Shown: piece after piece, positions 1-7,798 of the stretch
How positions within the stretch are numbered: position 1 is the stretch's first letter
Layout: each line of letters begins with the position of its first letter
Source of the DNA: RGIG5612 sp045598285
GTDB lineage: Bacteria > Bacillota > Clostridia > Lachnospirales > Lachnospiraceae
Assembly (NCBI GenBank): GCA_045598285.1
Contig: JAZLLU010000027.1
Span: 1 to 34,612, forward strand
Length of the DNA stretch: 34,612 nucleotides
Direction of reading: 5' to 3'
The notes under the pieces: generated by a model
Database searches by the model: none
Seen by the model: only the letters and a program-made list of their open reading frames with translations
Told to the model about the DNA's origin: nothing
Program-made: the position numbers and the translations under genes

Positions 1-46
1 CGCCAGCTCCATATATTAATCAAAAATAAAATGTTTTGATAAAATT

Positions 47-236
47 ACCGAAAAAGGCACCATTGGTACCCGAAACTACATATTTTTAAGTAAAATCACC
101 AAATTTATTCATTATGAAGATTTGTTAGATAAGTACCAAATTTAAAAACCTTAATTTATCAAGGTTTTTTAAACCTTATAAAAATCACCAACATTTTTCA
201 TAATGCTCAACGGGTACCAATGGTGCCTTTTTCGGT
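47..236. repeat. 190-bp MITE-like module with 26-bp perfect inverted ends (left copy)
   Basis: Bases 47-72 (starting ACCGAAAAAGGCACCATTGG) are the exact reverse complement of 211-236. In this copy the match extends outward to 39-72 and 211-244, giving 34 bp. The centre has a poly-A/poly-T hairpin at about 145-172 and two diverged direct copies of an AAAATCACCAA...TTCAT motif at about 91-115 and 181-205. AATT flanks both ends, but this is palindromic and cannot be claimed as a target duplication. No coding potential is visible. It could be a miniature transposon or a structured RNA or bidirectional terminator unit. Confidence 0.75.
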
Positions 237-318
237 AATTTTATTATTTCGTTTTAATAAACCAAGGTGGCAGGCGAATGAAAGTGTTTTGGCGAACGAA
301 CATTAGCCACCGTAAATA

Positions 319-368
319 GCGAAGGCCGGCGCGGCGCCCACACACAGCGCAGGCGCCGGCAACTTCGC
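319..368. repeat. GC-rich nested hairpin (left copy)
   Basis: GCGAAG (319-324) pairs with CTTCGC (363-368). CCGGCGC (326-332) pairs with GCGCCGG (353-359). An inner GCGC (334-337) pairs with GCGC (347-350). The sequence is far richer in GC than its surroundings. The equivalent hairpin in the right arm (34196-34244) keeps the outer stems but has a different inner stem. Confidence 0.75.
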
Positions 369-388
369 GTTTCAAACATTAAAATCAA

Positions 389-493
389 AAAGTGTTACTC
401 TACAAAAATTTTTCTTTCAGAGCACTACTTTTTTAAAAAAAGAATTTCACTTTTAGTGCTCTACAGAGTCTCTTCCTCTAGAGCACCACTTTT
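389..493. repeat. Cluster of four alternating AGTGCTCT-type motifs
   Basis: Related 9-14 base motifs occur four times in alternating orientation: a degenerate forward copy at 390-402, a reverse copy AGAGCACTA at 419-427, a forward copy TAGTGCTCT at 454-462 that is its perfect complement, and a reverse copy TAGAGCACCAC at about 479-489. Each is joined to an A/T run. The cluster lies between the terminal repeat and the operon terminator and has no counterpart in the right arm. Function unknown. Confidence 0.6.
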
Positions 494-578
494 TAGTTTT
501 TATAAAAGAACTCGTGAAAATTCTGATTTCCCGAGATAATTAAATGTAAGTGTTGAAATTTTTATATAACACTAAATT

Positions 579-602
579 AAAACCCGCATTGCTGCGGGTT
601 TT
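579..602 (-). terminator. Rho-independent terminator of the redox operon
   Basis: AAAACCCGCA (579-588), a four-base loop and TGCGGGTTTT (593-602) form a perfect 10-bp stem. It lies 8 bases beyond the stop codon of the last operon gene. The A/T flanks are symmetrical, so it could work in both directions. Confidence 0.9.
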
Positions 603-610
603 AGAAATAT

Positions 611-1711
611 TTAGAATCTGCCGACTTTTGTAAGCTTCTTAGGTAGTTTTGGCATCTTGCCTTCGACTTTGATAATAGCTCCTTCGGAACATGCGCCGAC
701 GCATTTTCCGCAATGTTCACACATATCCTGGTCAATCATATGGATATAACCTTTCTTTCCTTCGATTGCCATCTCATCACACTCATCAACGCAATCTTCA
801 CAGCCTGTACATACATCCGGTAAGATAACGTAGAGTTCTTCTCCTTTATAACATACACCCGCCGGACAAGTTTTCTTCTTTATATGAGCATCAAACTCAT
901 CAGCAAAAAGTTCAAATGCATCCAGCATTACTTGTGGCATTGCTTTGCCGTAAGGACAATACGCTCCTATCTCAACGAGTTTAGAAACTTCTTTTAATAA
1001 ATCTACGTCTTCAGCTTTTGCTTTGCCTTGATTCATATCTGACACGATAGTCTTAAATTGTAATGTGCCTTCTCTACACATAACGCATTTTCCGCATGAT
1101 GCTTTCCAAACTTCATCCATGTGTTTAATTATGAAATCAACTATGCATCCATCTTTAGGTACAACTGTTATGCTGTCAAAAAGTTCATCTATGCTTACTT
1201 CCATTTCTGCTAAAGTTTCAGATAGAACTAACTTTCCTTTTAAACCACCTACTAAAACAGCTTTTGCATTTGCACCGTCTACAACTTCGCTAAGCTTTGT
1301 TCCAATGCTAACTTCTTTAACCTCGCCATTAACAGTTATATGTTTAATAGAAGAATCACCTTTGCCTAAAATGTAAGCATCCTCAGGCAAAATAGTTAAC
1401 ACTTCTTTTTCTTCGTAAACTGAAACAAAGTCGTCTTGAATCATTGGGCGAGGAAGTTTTCCTTCAAGTTGGAGTTTAACTGAATAAGGATTATCTGCCG
1501 TTGGCGTTTGGCTTCCTTCTTTTACTTCCCATTCAAATCCCGGGTTAGTCATTTCTTTTGGAAGAAGTACTTTTATTTCTTTTGCGCCGTTACTTTCAGC
1601 AAACTTTAATACGCCTGTTTTAATATCCTCTAAATGCTTTTCTAAAAAATGAGGTGTGTTTTTAGAATAGATATCATCTTTTACTAAAGTTAAAACTACT
1701 ATTCTTTCCAT
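611..1711 (-). CDS. NuoF C-terminus-like iron-sulfur protein with two 4Fe-4S ferredoxin sites
   Basis: A 366-residue electron-transfer protein, last gene of the operon. A NuoF/HydB-type 4Fe-4S site is formed by C206, C209, C212 and C252, in the context SCGKCVMCREGT. It is preceded by an SLBB-like region (about 125-165). Two bacterial ferredoxin clusters follow: C301/304/307/311 and C331/334/337/341. The Rossmann-like FMN/NADH-binding half of NuoF is absent, so this subunit probably relays electrons rather than oxidising NADH itself; the upstream gene product has the NAD(P)H and FAD sites. There is no signal peptide or membrane segment, so it should be cytosolic. The start codon overlaps the upstream stop by one base and has a strong AAAGGAGGTG ribosome site inside the upstream gene. 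I do not assign a specific complex. Confidence 0.85.
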   Translation of the reverse strand: MERIVVLTLVKDDIYSKNTPHFLEKHLEDIKTGVLKFAESNGAKEIKVLLPKEMTNPGFEWEVKEGSQTPTADNPYSVKLQLEGKLPRPMIQDDFVSVYEEKEVLTILPEDAYILGKGDSSIKHITVNGEVKEVSIGTKLSEVVDGANAKAVLVGGLKGKLVLSETLAEMEVSIDELFDSITVVPKDGCIVDFIIKHMDEVWKASCGKCVMCREGTLQFKTIVSDMNQGKAKAEDVDLLKEVSKLVEIGAYCPYGKAMPQVMLDAFELFADEFDAHIKKKTCPAGVCYKGEELYVILPDVCTGCEDCVDECDEMAIEGKKGYIHMIDQDMCEHCGKCVGACSEGAIIKVEGKMPKLPKKLTKVGRF

Positions 1712-3837
1712 TATTGCTCACCTCCTTTAGAATAATCACTCCAGAATTTTTGTGGAGCAATTTGTAATCTTAAGTCGCATTGCAAGCATCTTTCTGATTC
1801 GCAATGTGATGCGTCGCAGCTAAATCCTTTAGAGATTGTTTCGAAGTCATTCTTTCTTTCTTCGGCACCTCTCATCTGCAACTCTTCTCTATTAAGATTT
1901 GCAAAGTTAGGAATTGTTCCGATATATGGATTAGCTTCACGCTCTACTAAAGTTTCGTCGATGTTTCCATCGCCACCTAAATATTTATCCATAAGTTCTG
2001 CAACATCTCTAGCACCAGCGATTGCATCAATTAAGAACTTCGTTCCTGTGATTACATCACCAGCTGCAAAAACTCCATCAACACTCGTCTTATATCCACT
2101 TGTGCCTGTTTCAGGATCAATTGGATATCCAAACTTATTAAGCTGAAGTCCAAATTCATCTGTAAGTCCTGTAACCTGACCTGCAGCAAATACAATGCTA
2201 TCGCAAGGGATAACGTATGTACTATCTGGAATTGCATCTTCAACAAGCGCTCTTGTATCTGGATCAAAATGAAAACTATTAATCTTATGAACTCTTAAGC
2301 CTTCAATTTTTCCATTTCCTAAAATTGCTTCGTTTGAATGAGAATCATAAAGGTTTGCGCCTTCTTCTAAAGCTGCATCTCTTTCTTCAGCTGAAGCTTG
2401 GGAAGCATCTTTTTCAAGACAAACAACATTAACAGTTTTGCCTAATCTAATACATGTTCCGGCTACATCAAAAGCAACGTTTCCACCACCAATAATATTT
2501 ACTGTCTGACCTAAATCAATATCAAGACCAAGTCTTGATGCCTGAAGCAGTTCAAGTGCTGAATAAACCTGAGGAAGATTGCTTCCTTCTAAATAATTAA
2601 GCTTCTTTCCTACGCTAGTTCCTATTGCAACTAAAACAGCATCATAATCTTTTTTAAGATCTGCTGCACTAGTAACTGGACTGTTGCAAATAATTTTTAC
2701 GCCCGAATCTTCAATAACTTTTATCTCATCTAAAACATCCTTAGTTGGAATTCTATATTCTGGCATACCACTTGTCATATGTCCGCCAGGAATATTTTTT
2801 GATTCGAAGACAGTTACGTCATGACCTTTTTTATTTAAATAGTATGCAGCTGTAAGGCCTGCTGCTCCAGCGCCTATTACGGCAACTTTCTTTCCCGACC
2901 TAGGAGCAACTGCTAAATATTTTTCTTTCCAACTTTGGCTCTTATCATTTTCAGCTGCATATCTTTTTAGATTTCTAATTGAAAGTGGACTGTTTAAGCC
3001 TTTACGTTTGCATCCATCCTCACAACGGTTATTACATACAAGTCCTAACGCATGTGGGAACGGAACTTTCTCTCTAATAATTGCTACAGCCTTGGTAGCA
3101 TCGCCTTCGCAAACCGCACGAATATATCCAGGAATATCTACATGTGCCGGGCACTCGCCTTGACATGGAACCATAGATAAATTCTTAGGAAGGTCGTCTC
3201 TAAATACACCAACCTTATCTCTTATTGAACCAGTTGGACAAACTTCGACGCATGCACCGCAGAATCTACAATCTGCATTTGCCAAAGAATCTCCGTCAAT
3301 TACAACTCTAAGTCTTCCATCAACCTTTTCAAATTTTAATGCTGAAACTCCTCTTAACTCTTCGCATGCTCTAACGCATCTTCCACAAAGAATACAACGA
3401 TACATTTCATGAAGCATTAAAGGATTTGTCTCATCTGCATTAACTCTTATTTTTAATTCTCTTAAAGCACGGCCGGTATCACCTACGTATTGCGATATTG
3501 ATGCTAATTGGCACTTTCCATATTTAGGACAACCCGTACACTCACTAGGGTGAGTTTTGAACATAAAATCGCAAGCAAGCTTGCGGAGGTCTTCCGCAAG
3601 CTTACTCTTTGTATTAACTACCATGCCTTCTTTAACTTTTGTTGAGCAAGAAGTAACTACGCCTTCTACTCCTTCTACTTCAACCACGCAAAGGCGACAG
3701 CCTCCGTTAGGATGAAGATCCTCGTGATAGCAAAGATGTGGAATATATATTCCGTTTTCCAATGCCGCATCGAGAATAGTTTTGCTCTCTTCGGCCAAGA
3801 TTTTTTGGCCGTCAATTGTCAAACTTATTTGTGACAT
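1711..3837 (-). CDS. NuoG-like/GltD-like fusion: Fe-S and FAD-dependent NAD(P)H oxidoreductase
   Basis: A 708-residue multi-cofactor protein. From the N-terminus it has a 2Fe-2S ferredoxin fold (C36, C47, C50, C64), a NuoG-type His-Cys3 cluster (H96, C100, C103, C109), and two 4Fe-4S sites (C148/151/154/158 and C190/193/196/200). A glutamate-synthase-small-subunit-like module follows, with its own cysteines (C225, C229, C268, C272, C276), an FAD motif GAGAAG near 322 and an NAD(P) motif GGGNVA near 450. By homology it takes electrons from NADH or NADPH and passes them along the Fe-S chain. The C-terminus has a further Cys cluster (SCDASHCESERCLQC, from about 672). It follows the flavoprotein gene by 15 bases, with a GGAG ribosome site. 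The layout recalls subunits of Hyd, Nfn and formate dehydrogenase complexes; the actual partner is inferred to be the adjacent flavoprotein. Confidence 0.88.
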   Translation of the reverse strand: MSQISLTIDGQKILAEESKTILDAALENGIYIPHLCYHEDLHPNGGCRLCVVEVEGVEGVVTSCSTKVKEGMVVNTKSKLAEDLRKLACDFMFKTHPSECTGCPKYGKCQLASISQYVGDTGRALRELKIRVNADETNPLMLHEMYRCILCGRCVRACEELRGVSALKFEKVDGRLRVVIDGDSLANADCRFCGACVEVCPTGSIRDKVGVFRDDLPKNLSMVPCQGECPAHVDIPGYIRAVCEGDATKAVAIIREKVPFPHALGLVCNNRCEDGCKRKGLNSPLSIRNLKRYAAENDKSQSWKEKYLAVAPRSGKKVAVIGAGAAGLTAAYYLNKKGHDVTVFESKNIPGGHMTSGMPEYRIPTKDVLDEIKVIEDSGVKIICNSPVTSAADLKKDYDAVLVAIGTSVGKKLNYLEGSNLPQVYSALELLQASRLGLDIDLGQTVNIIGGGNVAFDVAGTCIRLGKTVNVVCLEKDASQASAEERDAALEEGANLYDSHSNEAILGNGKIEGLRVHKINSFHFDPDTRALVEDAIPDSTYVIPCDSIVFAAGQVTGLTDEFGLQLNKFGYPIDPETGTSGYKTSVDGVFAAGDVITGTKFLIDAIAGARDVAELMDKYLGGDGNIDETLVEREANPYIGTIPNFANLNREELQMRGAEERKNDFETISKGFSCDASHCESERCLQCDLRLQIAPQKFWSDYSKGGEQ

Positions 3838-3852
3838 GTCTAGCTCCTTAAT

Positions 3853-5322
3853 TTAGTTTTCGTCGCAATATTCTGCTGCACCTTCTCCAGCGAAACGTCC
3901 TGTATTTACACAGTAGCCCATCGTGTTACCAGGTAATAAGAACATGTATGAATCGCCGTAGATAGTACATGTGTCAGTTCCTGCTGCAAAGAATCCAGGA
4001 ATCTTGTTCCATTCATCATCAAGAACTTCACAATTCTCATTAATCTTAATTCCACCTAATGTACCGTATCCAGATGGACGGAATCTTGCTGCATAGAAAG
4101 GTGCCTTTCTAATAGGTTTAAGATATTTATTAGGTTTGTAGAATTGACTATCAAATCCATCACAAAAATCATTGTACTCATCAACTGTATCTACTAAAGC
4201 TTCTGGATCAATTCCTAAAAGTTCAGCGAGTTCTTCGATTGTATCTGCTTTAACAACATCTGGGTTGTTTGGATCGTTAAGAACGTCCTCAACGCATTGC
4301 TCGAAGTCATCGATTGATTCTGGATGATGAACGAAGTTAGTAACATCAAGTCCTCTCTTCTTGTATCCATTAACGATTGCTTGATCTAAAATTGAGAATC
4401 CGATAGCGCCTTTTTGGATTGTGATTGCATTTCCTGTGAATGTAGTATTTTGCATCATTTCTTCATTGATGAAACGTTTACCATAAAGGTTAACCATAAG
4501 GTTAGGTTGCATAAATACTGCAGGAATACAGTCTGGACCCATGTCGCATTGTGGAAGAAGATAAATCTTTTCAACTGTCATTTCTGTTGTAGCTGCACCA
4601 GCTGCAATAGCCATCTTGATTCCTTCGCCTTTAAGACCAGGAATTACGATATTGAATAAGTCTTTACCGAATGTAACACCCATTCTTTCATGCATATATT
4701 CTGGTGAATCTCCAGCGCCACCTGTAGCAACAATAACCGCTTTACAATCAACGTGATATTCTTCACCGTCATTGCCTTTTGCATTAACGCCACAGATTTT
4801 ACCTTCAGCATCTCTTAAGATTTCTGTAGCAGGTGTTTCATAATAAAACTCTGCTCCATTTTCTTTTGCTTTATCAAGCATTGCTTTGTTCATAACAGCA
4901 CCGCCGTTACGACCAATACCCGCATTACCTAAAACTCCGTTAGGTGATACGATATGCCATGTTGATTCAGCCTTTGGGAAGTATGGATAAGCGCCTGCGA
5001 ATACAACGCCTAAATCCTCTAACCATTCAATAGTTCCTGCTGATGCTTCAAAGTATTTTTTAACCATGTTTGCATCAACTCTCCAATGAGTATATTCCAT
5101 GAACATCTTGAAAGCTTTTTCTACATCAATATCAATCATTTGTGCCTGTTGCTGTTTAGTTCCGATTCCAAGAGGTCCCATACCCATGTTAGCTGCGCCA
5201 CCTGAAACATTCATTTTTTCAAATGCTACAACTTTGCATCCTGCTTCTGAAGCTTCTACTGAAGCTGCAAGACCTGCAGGGCCTGTTCCGATAATTACAA
5301 CATCTGCTTGTAAATTTTTCAT
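3853..5322 (-). CDS. Soluble FAD-dependent fumarate-reductase-like flavoprotein
   Basis: A 489-residue protein of the FAD-binding-2 family (fumarate reductase, urocanate reductase and ketosteroid dehydrogenase relatives). The dinucleotide motif is G12-T-G14-P-A-G17, followed by SGGAANMGMGP (40-50). A GKRFINEE segment around 281-288 and a C-terminal PGFFAAGTDT (about 442-451) match the family's FAD/capping architecture. There is no Tat or Sec signal, no heme motif and no FMN-binding domain, unlike secreted respiratory members, so a cytosolic reductase is likely. It would reduce a C=C or related bond using electrons from the two downstream Fe-S proteins; this is inferred from the operon. Residues that would identify the substrate cannot be assigned without a structure-based alignment. 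Ribosome site AAAGGAG; 15 bases after the hydrolase gene. Confidence 0.88.
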   Translation of the reverse strand: MKNLQADVVIIGTGPAGLAASVEASEAGCKVVAFEKMNVSGGAANMGMGPLGIGTKQQQAQMIDIDVEKAFKMFMEYTHWRVDANMVKKYFEASAGTIEWLEDLGVVFAGAYPYFPKAESTWHIVSPNGVLGNAGIGRNGGAVMNKAMLDKAKENGAEFYYETPATEILRDAEGKICGVNAKGNDGEEYHVDCKAVIVATGGAGDSPEYMHERMGVTFGKDLFNIVIPGLKGEGIKMAIAAGAATTEMTVEKIYLLPQCDMGPDCIPAVFMQPNLMVNLYGKRFINEEMMQNTTFTGNAITIQKGAIGFSILDQAIVNGYKKRGLDVTNFVHHPESIDDFEQCVEDVLNDPNNPDVVKADTIEELAELLGIDPEALVDTVDEYNDFCDGFDSQFYKPNKYLKPIRKAPFYAARFRPSGYGTLGGIKINENCEVLDDEWNKIPGFFAAGTDTCTIYGDSYMFLLPGNTMGYCVNTGRFAGEGAAEYCDEN

Positions 5323-5337
5323 AACCTTTCTCCTTTA

Positions 5338-7134
5338 TTATCTATATTCATAACCATCTGTTTTATATCTAGCTGGGATATAAGGAACTCTCAGCCATGA
5401 TTCGTATTGTCCGCCAGTGTGGATTATATGTTTACCTTGATTGTCTGTATCCCATGATAATGGTTCAAACCAACCATCACGAATATATCCACCAGCAATT
5501 TGTACACGAAGTTTTTGACCTTTGTGCCAGAAACGGCTAGAAGGAACAATTGCGATATCTACAGGAACGATTTCTCCAGGTTTTATCTTTTGATCTCTTT
5601 TGTGTGCTTGGACTGGCCAATAGTATTCGCCCTTTTGACGATAGAACTTCATCTCTTCTTCATCAAGTTCTCTTCTGCTAACTCTCATCTTGCCCCATGC
5701 ACCTGGATGTGGCTCATTAAGTGTGTACCATGGAACCCAGTTTCCAGAAGCATCAGCTTTTTGTACGTTAACGAACATATCCATATCGTTGTAACTATCA
5801 CTAGAAACCCAAAGTCTAAGCCACATATAACCTGTAAGTTCTGTGTCCTCTTTGAATTCCATATCAAATTCCACTCTGTCGATATATCCGTCTTCACCAA
5901 CTTCTGAGTTATAAGAAACCGATGATTCTGTTTCAACAGGAGTTTCTTGCATAGAAAGATTAGCTGCATCAAGATAATATTTTCTATATTCTGTTCTCTT
6001 AAGTGGCCATTCTTTTTCTGCTCTTCTTTCGCAATAGTCAACATCAAAAGCATCCATAACATCAAGACGAACCTTTGGTGTCATCTCCCATCCATTATGG
6101 ATATCTTTAAGGTATCTATCATAGAACATCTTAAGATCTTGAAGATTAACTGGTGAATATGTATCTGGCCATTCAAAATCTCTGTGTGCTCTAAACCATT
6201 TAAGTTTTGATTTGCATCCGATAAATGCTCTAGATGATCCTGGAAGGTGAAAATGTGACCAGCCGGCTGTTTGATAAACAGGAATTTTAACATTCTTGAA
6301 ATCTGGTTGTTTATCTTTCCAATATCCGTTATAGAAAGGATATTTACGAGCCATAGCAACTTGGTCATCAACGCCGCCGTTACCAGTAACTTGAGCTGCG
6401 ATAAATTCATTAAAAGAAAGTGCAGGGATTCCACCTTCATAAAGAGAATCTCTGTAAATATTTGTTGTGCTCTCCCAAGGTGCGATACATGCAAGGTGAG
6501 GAGGTTGCTCTGCTGCAATTCCCCATTGATGCATTGCAACTCCAGAGTTTCCACTCATGCCGATTTTTCCGTTACACCATTTTTGGCCAGCAAGCCATTC
6601 AACAAAATCGTAACCATCTTCTCTATCTTGGTGAGTGAACATATGAACATTGCCTTCTGAGTGTCCTGCTCCACGTACATCAACGTTAGCAACTGCATAA
6701 CCTTGATAGCACCAAAAAGCTGGGTCAGGTGATTCAAACTTTGCAAGATTTGAAACTGTGTGTGGTGGAACGCCCATAATCTGCCATTCGCTCATTCCAT
6801 CGCCTGGTCTTTTACCAAACCAACTCCATGAAACAATTGCTGGGATTTTTTCAGTAAGGTTCGCCGGAAGATAAAGATCTGTATAAATCTTGCATCCATC
6901 TCTTAAAACAACTTCAACGTCTTGATAGCAAATAACGTTTGGAGCAGCTTCATAAGTTCTTTGATTAAATGCTGGGCAAAATCCTTGTCCCATTCTTGCC
7001 ATTGGGTCATCAGACTGTGATAAATCTATATAGTCTTGATTAGGCACAGGTGTTCTAGCTACTCTGTAAATAGCTTCGATTTCCTCGCCTTGATAGACCT
7101 CATTAAGTGTAAAAAATTTTCCGCCAATAGCCAT
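5338..7134 (-). CDS. CocE/NonD-family hydrolase (S15 X-Pro dipeptidyl-peptidase-like)
   Basis: A 598-residue alpha/beta hydrolase with a C-terminal jelly-roll domain (from about 350). This family cleaves ester or amide bonds and includes cocaine esterase and glutaryl acylases. The likely nucleophile is S197 in IGMSGNSGVAMHQW. The family's DVRGxGxSxG segment is present at 152-161, and a candidate catalytic His is H317 in a KWFRAHRDFEW stretch. The position that holds the catalytic Asp in cocaine esterase (GWYD) reads G-W-S-H here (291-294), so activity should be tested. No signal peptide is seen. First gene of the operon, with ribosome site AGGAGG and a near-consensus promoter. It may release the substrate of the reductase; this is inference from gene order only. 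Confidence 0.85.
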   Translation of the reverse strand: MAIGGKFFTLNEVYQGEEIEAIYRVARTPVPNQDYIDLSQSDDPMARMGQGFCPAFNQRTYEAAPNVICYQDVEVVLRDGCKIYTDLYLPANLTEKIPAIVSWSWFGKRPGDGMSEWQIMGVPPHTVSNLAKFESPDPAFWCYQGYAVANVDVRGAGHSEGNVHMFTHQDREDGYDFVEWLAGQKWCNGKIGMSGNSGVAMHQWGIAAEQPPHLACIAPWESTTNIYRDSLYEGGIPALSFNEFIAAQVTGNGGVDDQVAMARKYPFYNGYWKDKQPDFKNVKIPVYQTAGWSHFHLPGSSRAFIGCKSKLKWFRAHRDFEWPDTYSPVNLQDLKMFYDRYLKDIHNGWEMTPKVRLDVMDAFDVDYCERRAEKEWPLKRTEYRKYYLDAANLSMQETPVETESSVSYNSEVGEDGYIDRVEFDMEFKEDTELTGYMWLRLWVSSDSYNDMDMFVNVQKADASGNWVPWYTLNEPHPGAWGKMRVSRRELDEEEMKFYRQKGEYYWPVQAHKRDQKIKPGEIVPVDIAIVPSSRFWHKGQKLRVQIAGGYIRDGWFEPLSWDTDNQGKHIIHTGGQYESWLRVPYIPARYKTDGYEYR

Positions 7135-7185
7135 ATTTTTTCCTCCTGAAAAATTCTATTTTTACTACATATTTATTCACATTTT

Positions 7186-7214
7186 ATTATAAAAAAAGTG
7201 CTTATTGTTATCAA
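7186..7214 (-). promoter_or_regulatory. Sigma-A promoter of the hydrolase/redox operon
   Basis: Minus-strand -35 TTGATA (7209-7214), a 17-base spacer and -10 TATAAT (7186-7191) make a near-consensus promoter. Transcription would begin near 7179, giving a leader of about 45 bases before the hydrolase start. The -35 box and spacer lie inside the stem of the carD terminator hairpin. Confidence 0.75.
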
Positions 7215-7227
7215 TAAACACTTTTTA
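7191..7227 (-). terminator. Terminator after carD, overlapping the next promoter
   Basis: AAAAAGTG with TTATTG (7193-7207) pairs imperfectly with AATAAACACTTTTT (about 7213-7226). Read on the minus strand, the stem is followed by a run of seven T. It lies 28 bases beyond the carD stop. Confidence 0.75.
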
Positions 7228-7254
7228 ATATATTGTTGAATTTTTTATTTTTCA

Positions 7255-7758
7255 TCAGCCGCCAGCAACCTGGTTTTTAACGTATTCTTTAACTTTATTT
7301 CTTTCCATATCAAGCGCTACGGCTAATTCACCATAAAGTTTATCTTCAGCTAATTGACAATATTTTTCGTCACTAGCAGTAACTTTCTTGCCTTCAGCAA
7401 TACGTTCTTGCTTTCTAACGTAGATAGTTTTAATTATGCTGACAAACTCTCTACAATCGCAGCTACGCATTGTTTCTTTATATTTTTCCTCACGCTTTTT
7501 CTCATCTGTTATGATTAAAAGCTTTATTGATGGAATTTCTTTAACAATCTTACGAGCTTCTTTCTTTGAAATAATAGGTCTCATTACAACTTTATCATTA
7601 TCGCAAGGCGTAAATATAACGCTTTTTTCTGAATAGTATGGAGCCAAAGTATAATAATCAATTCCTTTTGGGACTCCGCTTAAGTCAGGAGTTCCTATTT
7701 TTTCAACTCTGCAAACACCGGTGTTACCATAGACAATAAGATCACCTACTTGAAACAC
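7255..7758 (-). CDS. carD: CarD family transcriptional regulator
   Basis: A 167-residue protein. The N-terminal Tudor-like RNA-polymerase-interacting domain is recognisable from MFQVGDLIVYGNTGVCRVEKI, followed by an alpha-helical DNA-binding C-terminal half. CarD/CdnL proteins bind the RNA polymerase beta subunit and stabilise open complexes at sigma-A promoters. Length fits the family (about 160). The start is GTG, chosen because GAGG lies five bases upstream and the N-terminal motif begins immediately. It has its own extended -10 promoter and its own terminator, so it is probably a single-gene unit. The specific promoters it controls cannot be deduced from sequence. Confidence 0.9.
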   Translation of the reverse strand: MFQVGDLIVYGNTGVCRVEKIGTPDLSGVPKGIDYYTLAPYYSEKSVIFTPCDNDKVVMRPIISKKEARKIVKEIPSIKLLIITDEKKREEKYKETMRSCDCREFVSIIKTIYVRKQERIAEGKKVTASDEKYCQLAEDKLYGELAVALDMERNKVKEYVKNQVAGG

Positions 7759-7798
7759 TGTTTCCTCACTTTCCTTTAAAATGCCATCAACGATAGTT

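Larger units (their letters stand above)
1..374. repeat. Left arm of a 374-bp composite inverted repeat
   Basis: The first 374 bases reappear in reverse complement at 34190-34563. Bases 1-236 match almost base for base, with a few substitutions and a one-base indel. Bases 237-374 are more diverged but keep blocks around GGTGGC, GCCACCGTAA, TAGCGAAGG and the stretch ending CGCGTTTCA. The arm contains no convincing ORF. It is built of three palindromic parts: a 190-bp module with 26-bp inverted ends (47-236), a GGTGGC/GCCACC pair (266-271 with 306-311) and a GC-rich hairpin (319-368). The window begins inside a palindrome whose full form is seen at 34557-34571, so the repeat probably continues outside. 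Confidence 0.9.
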
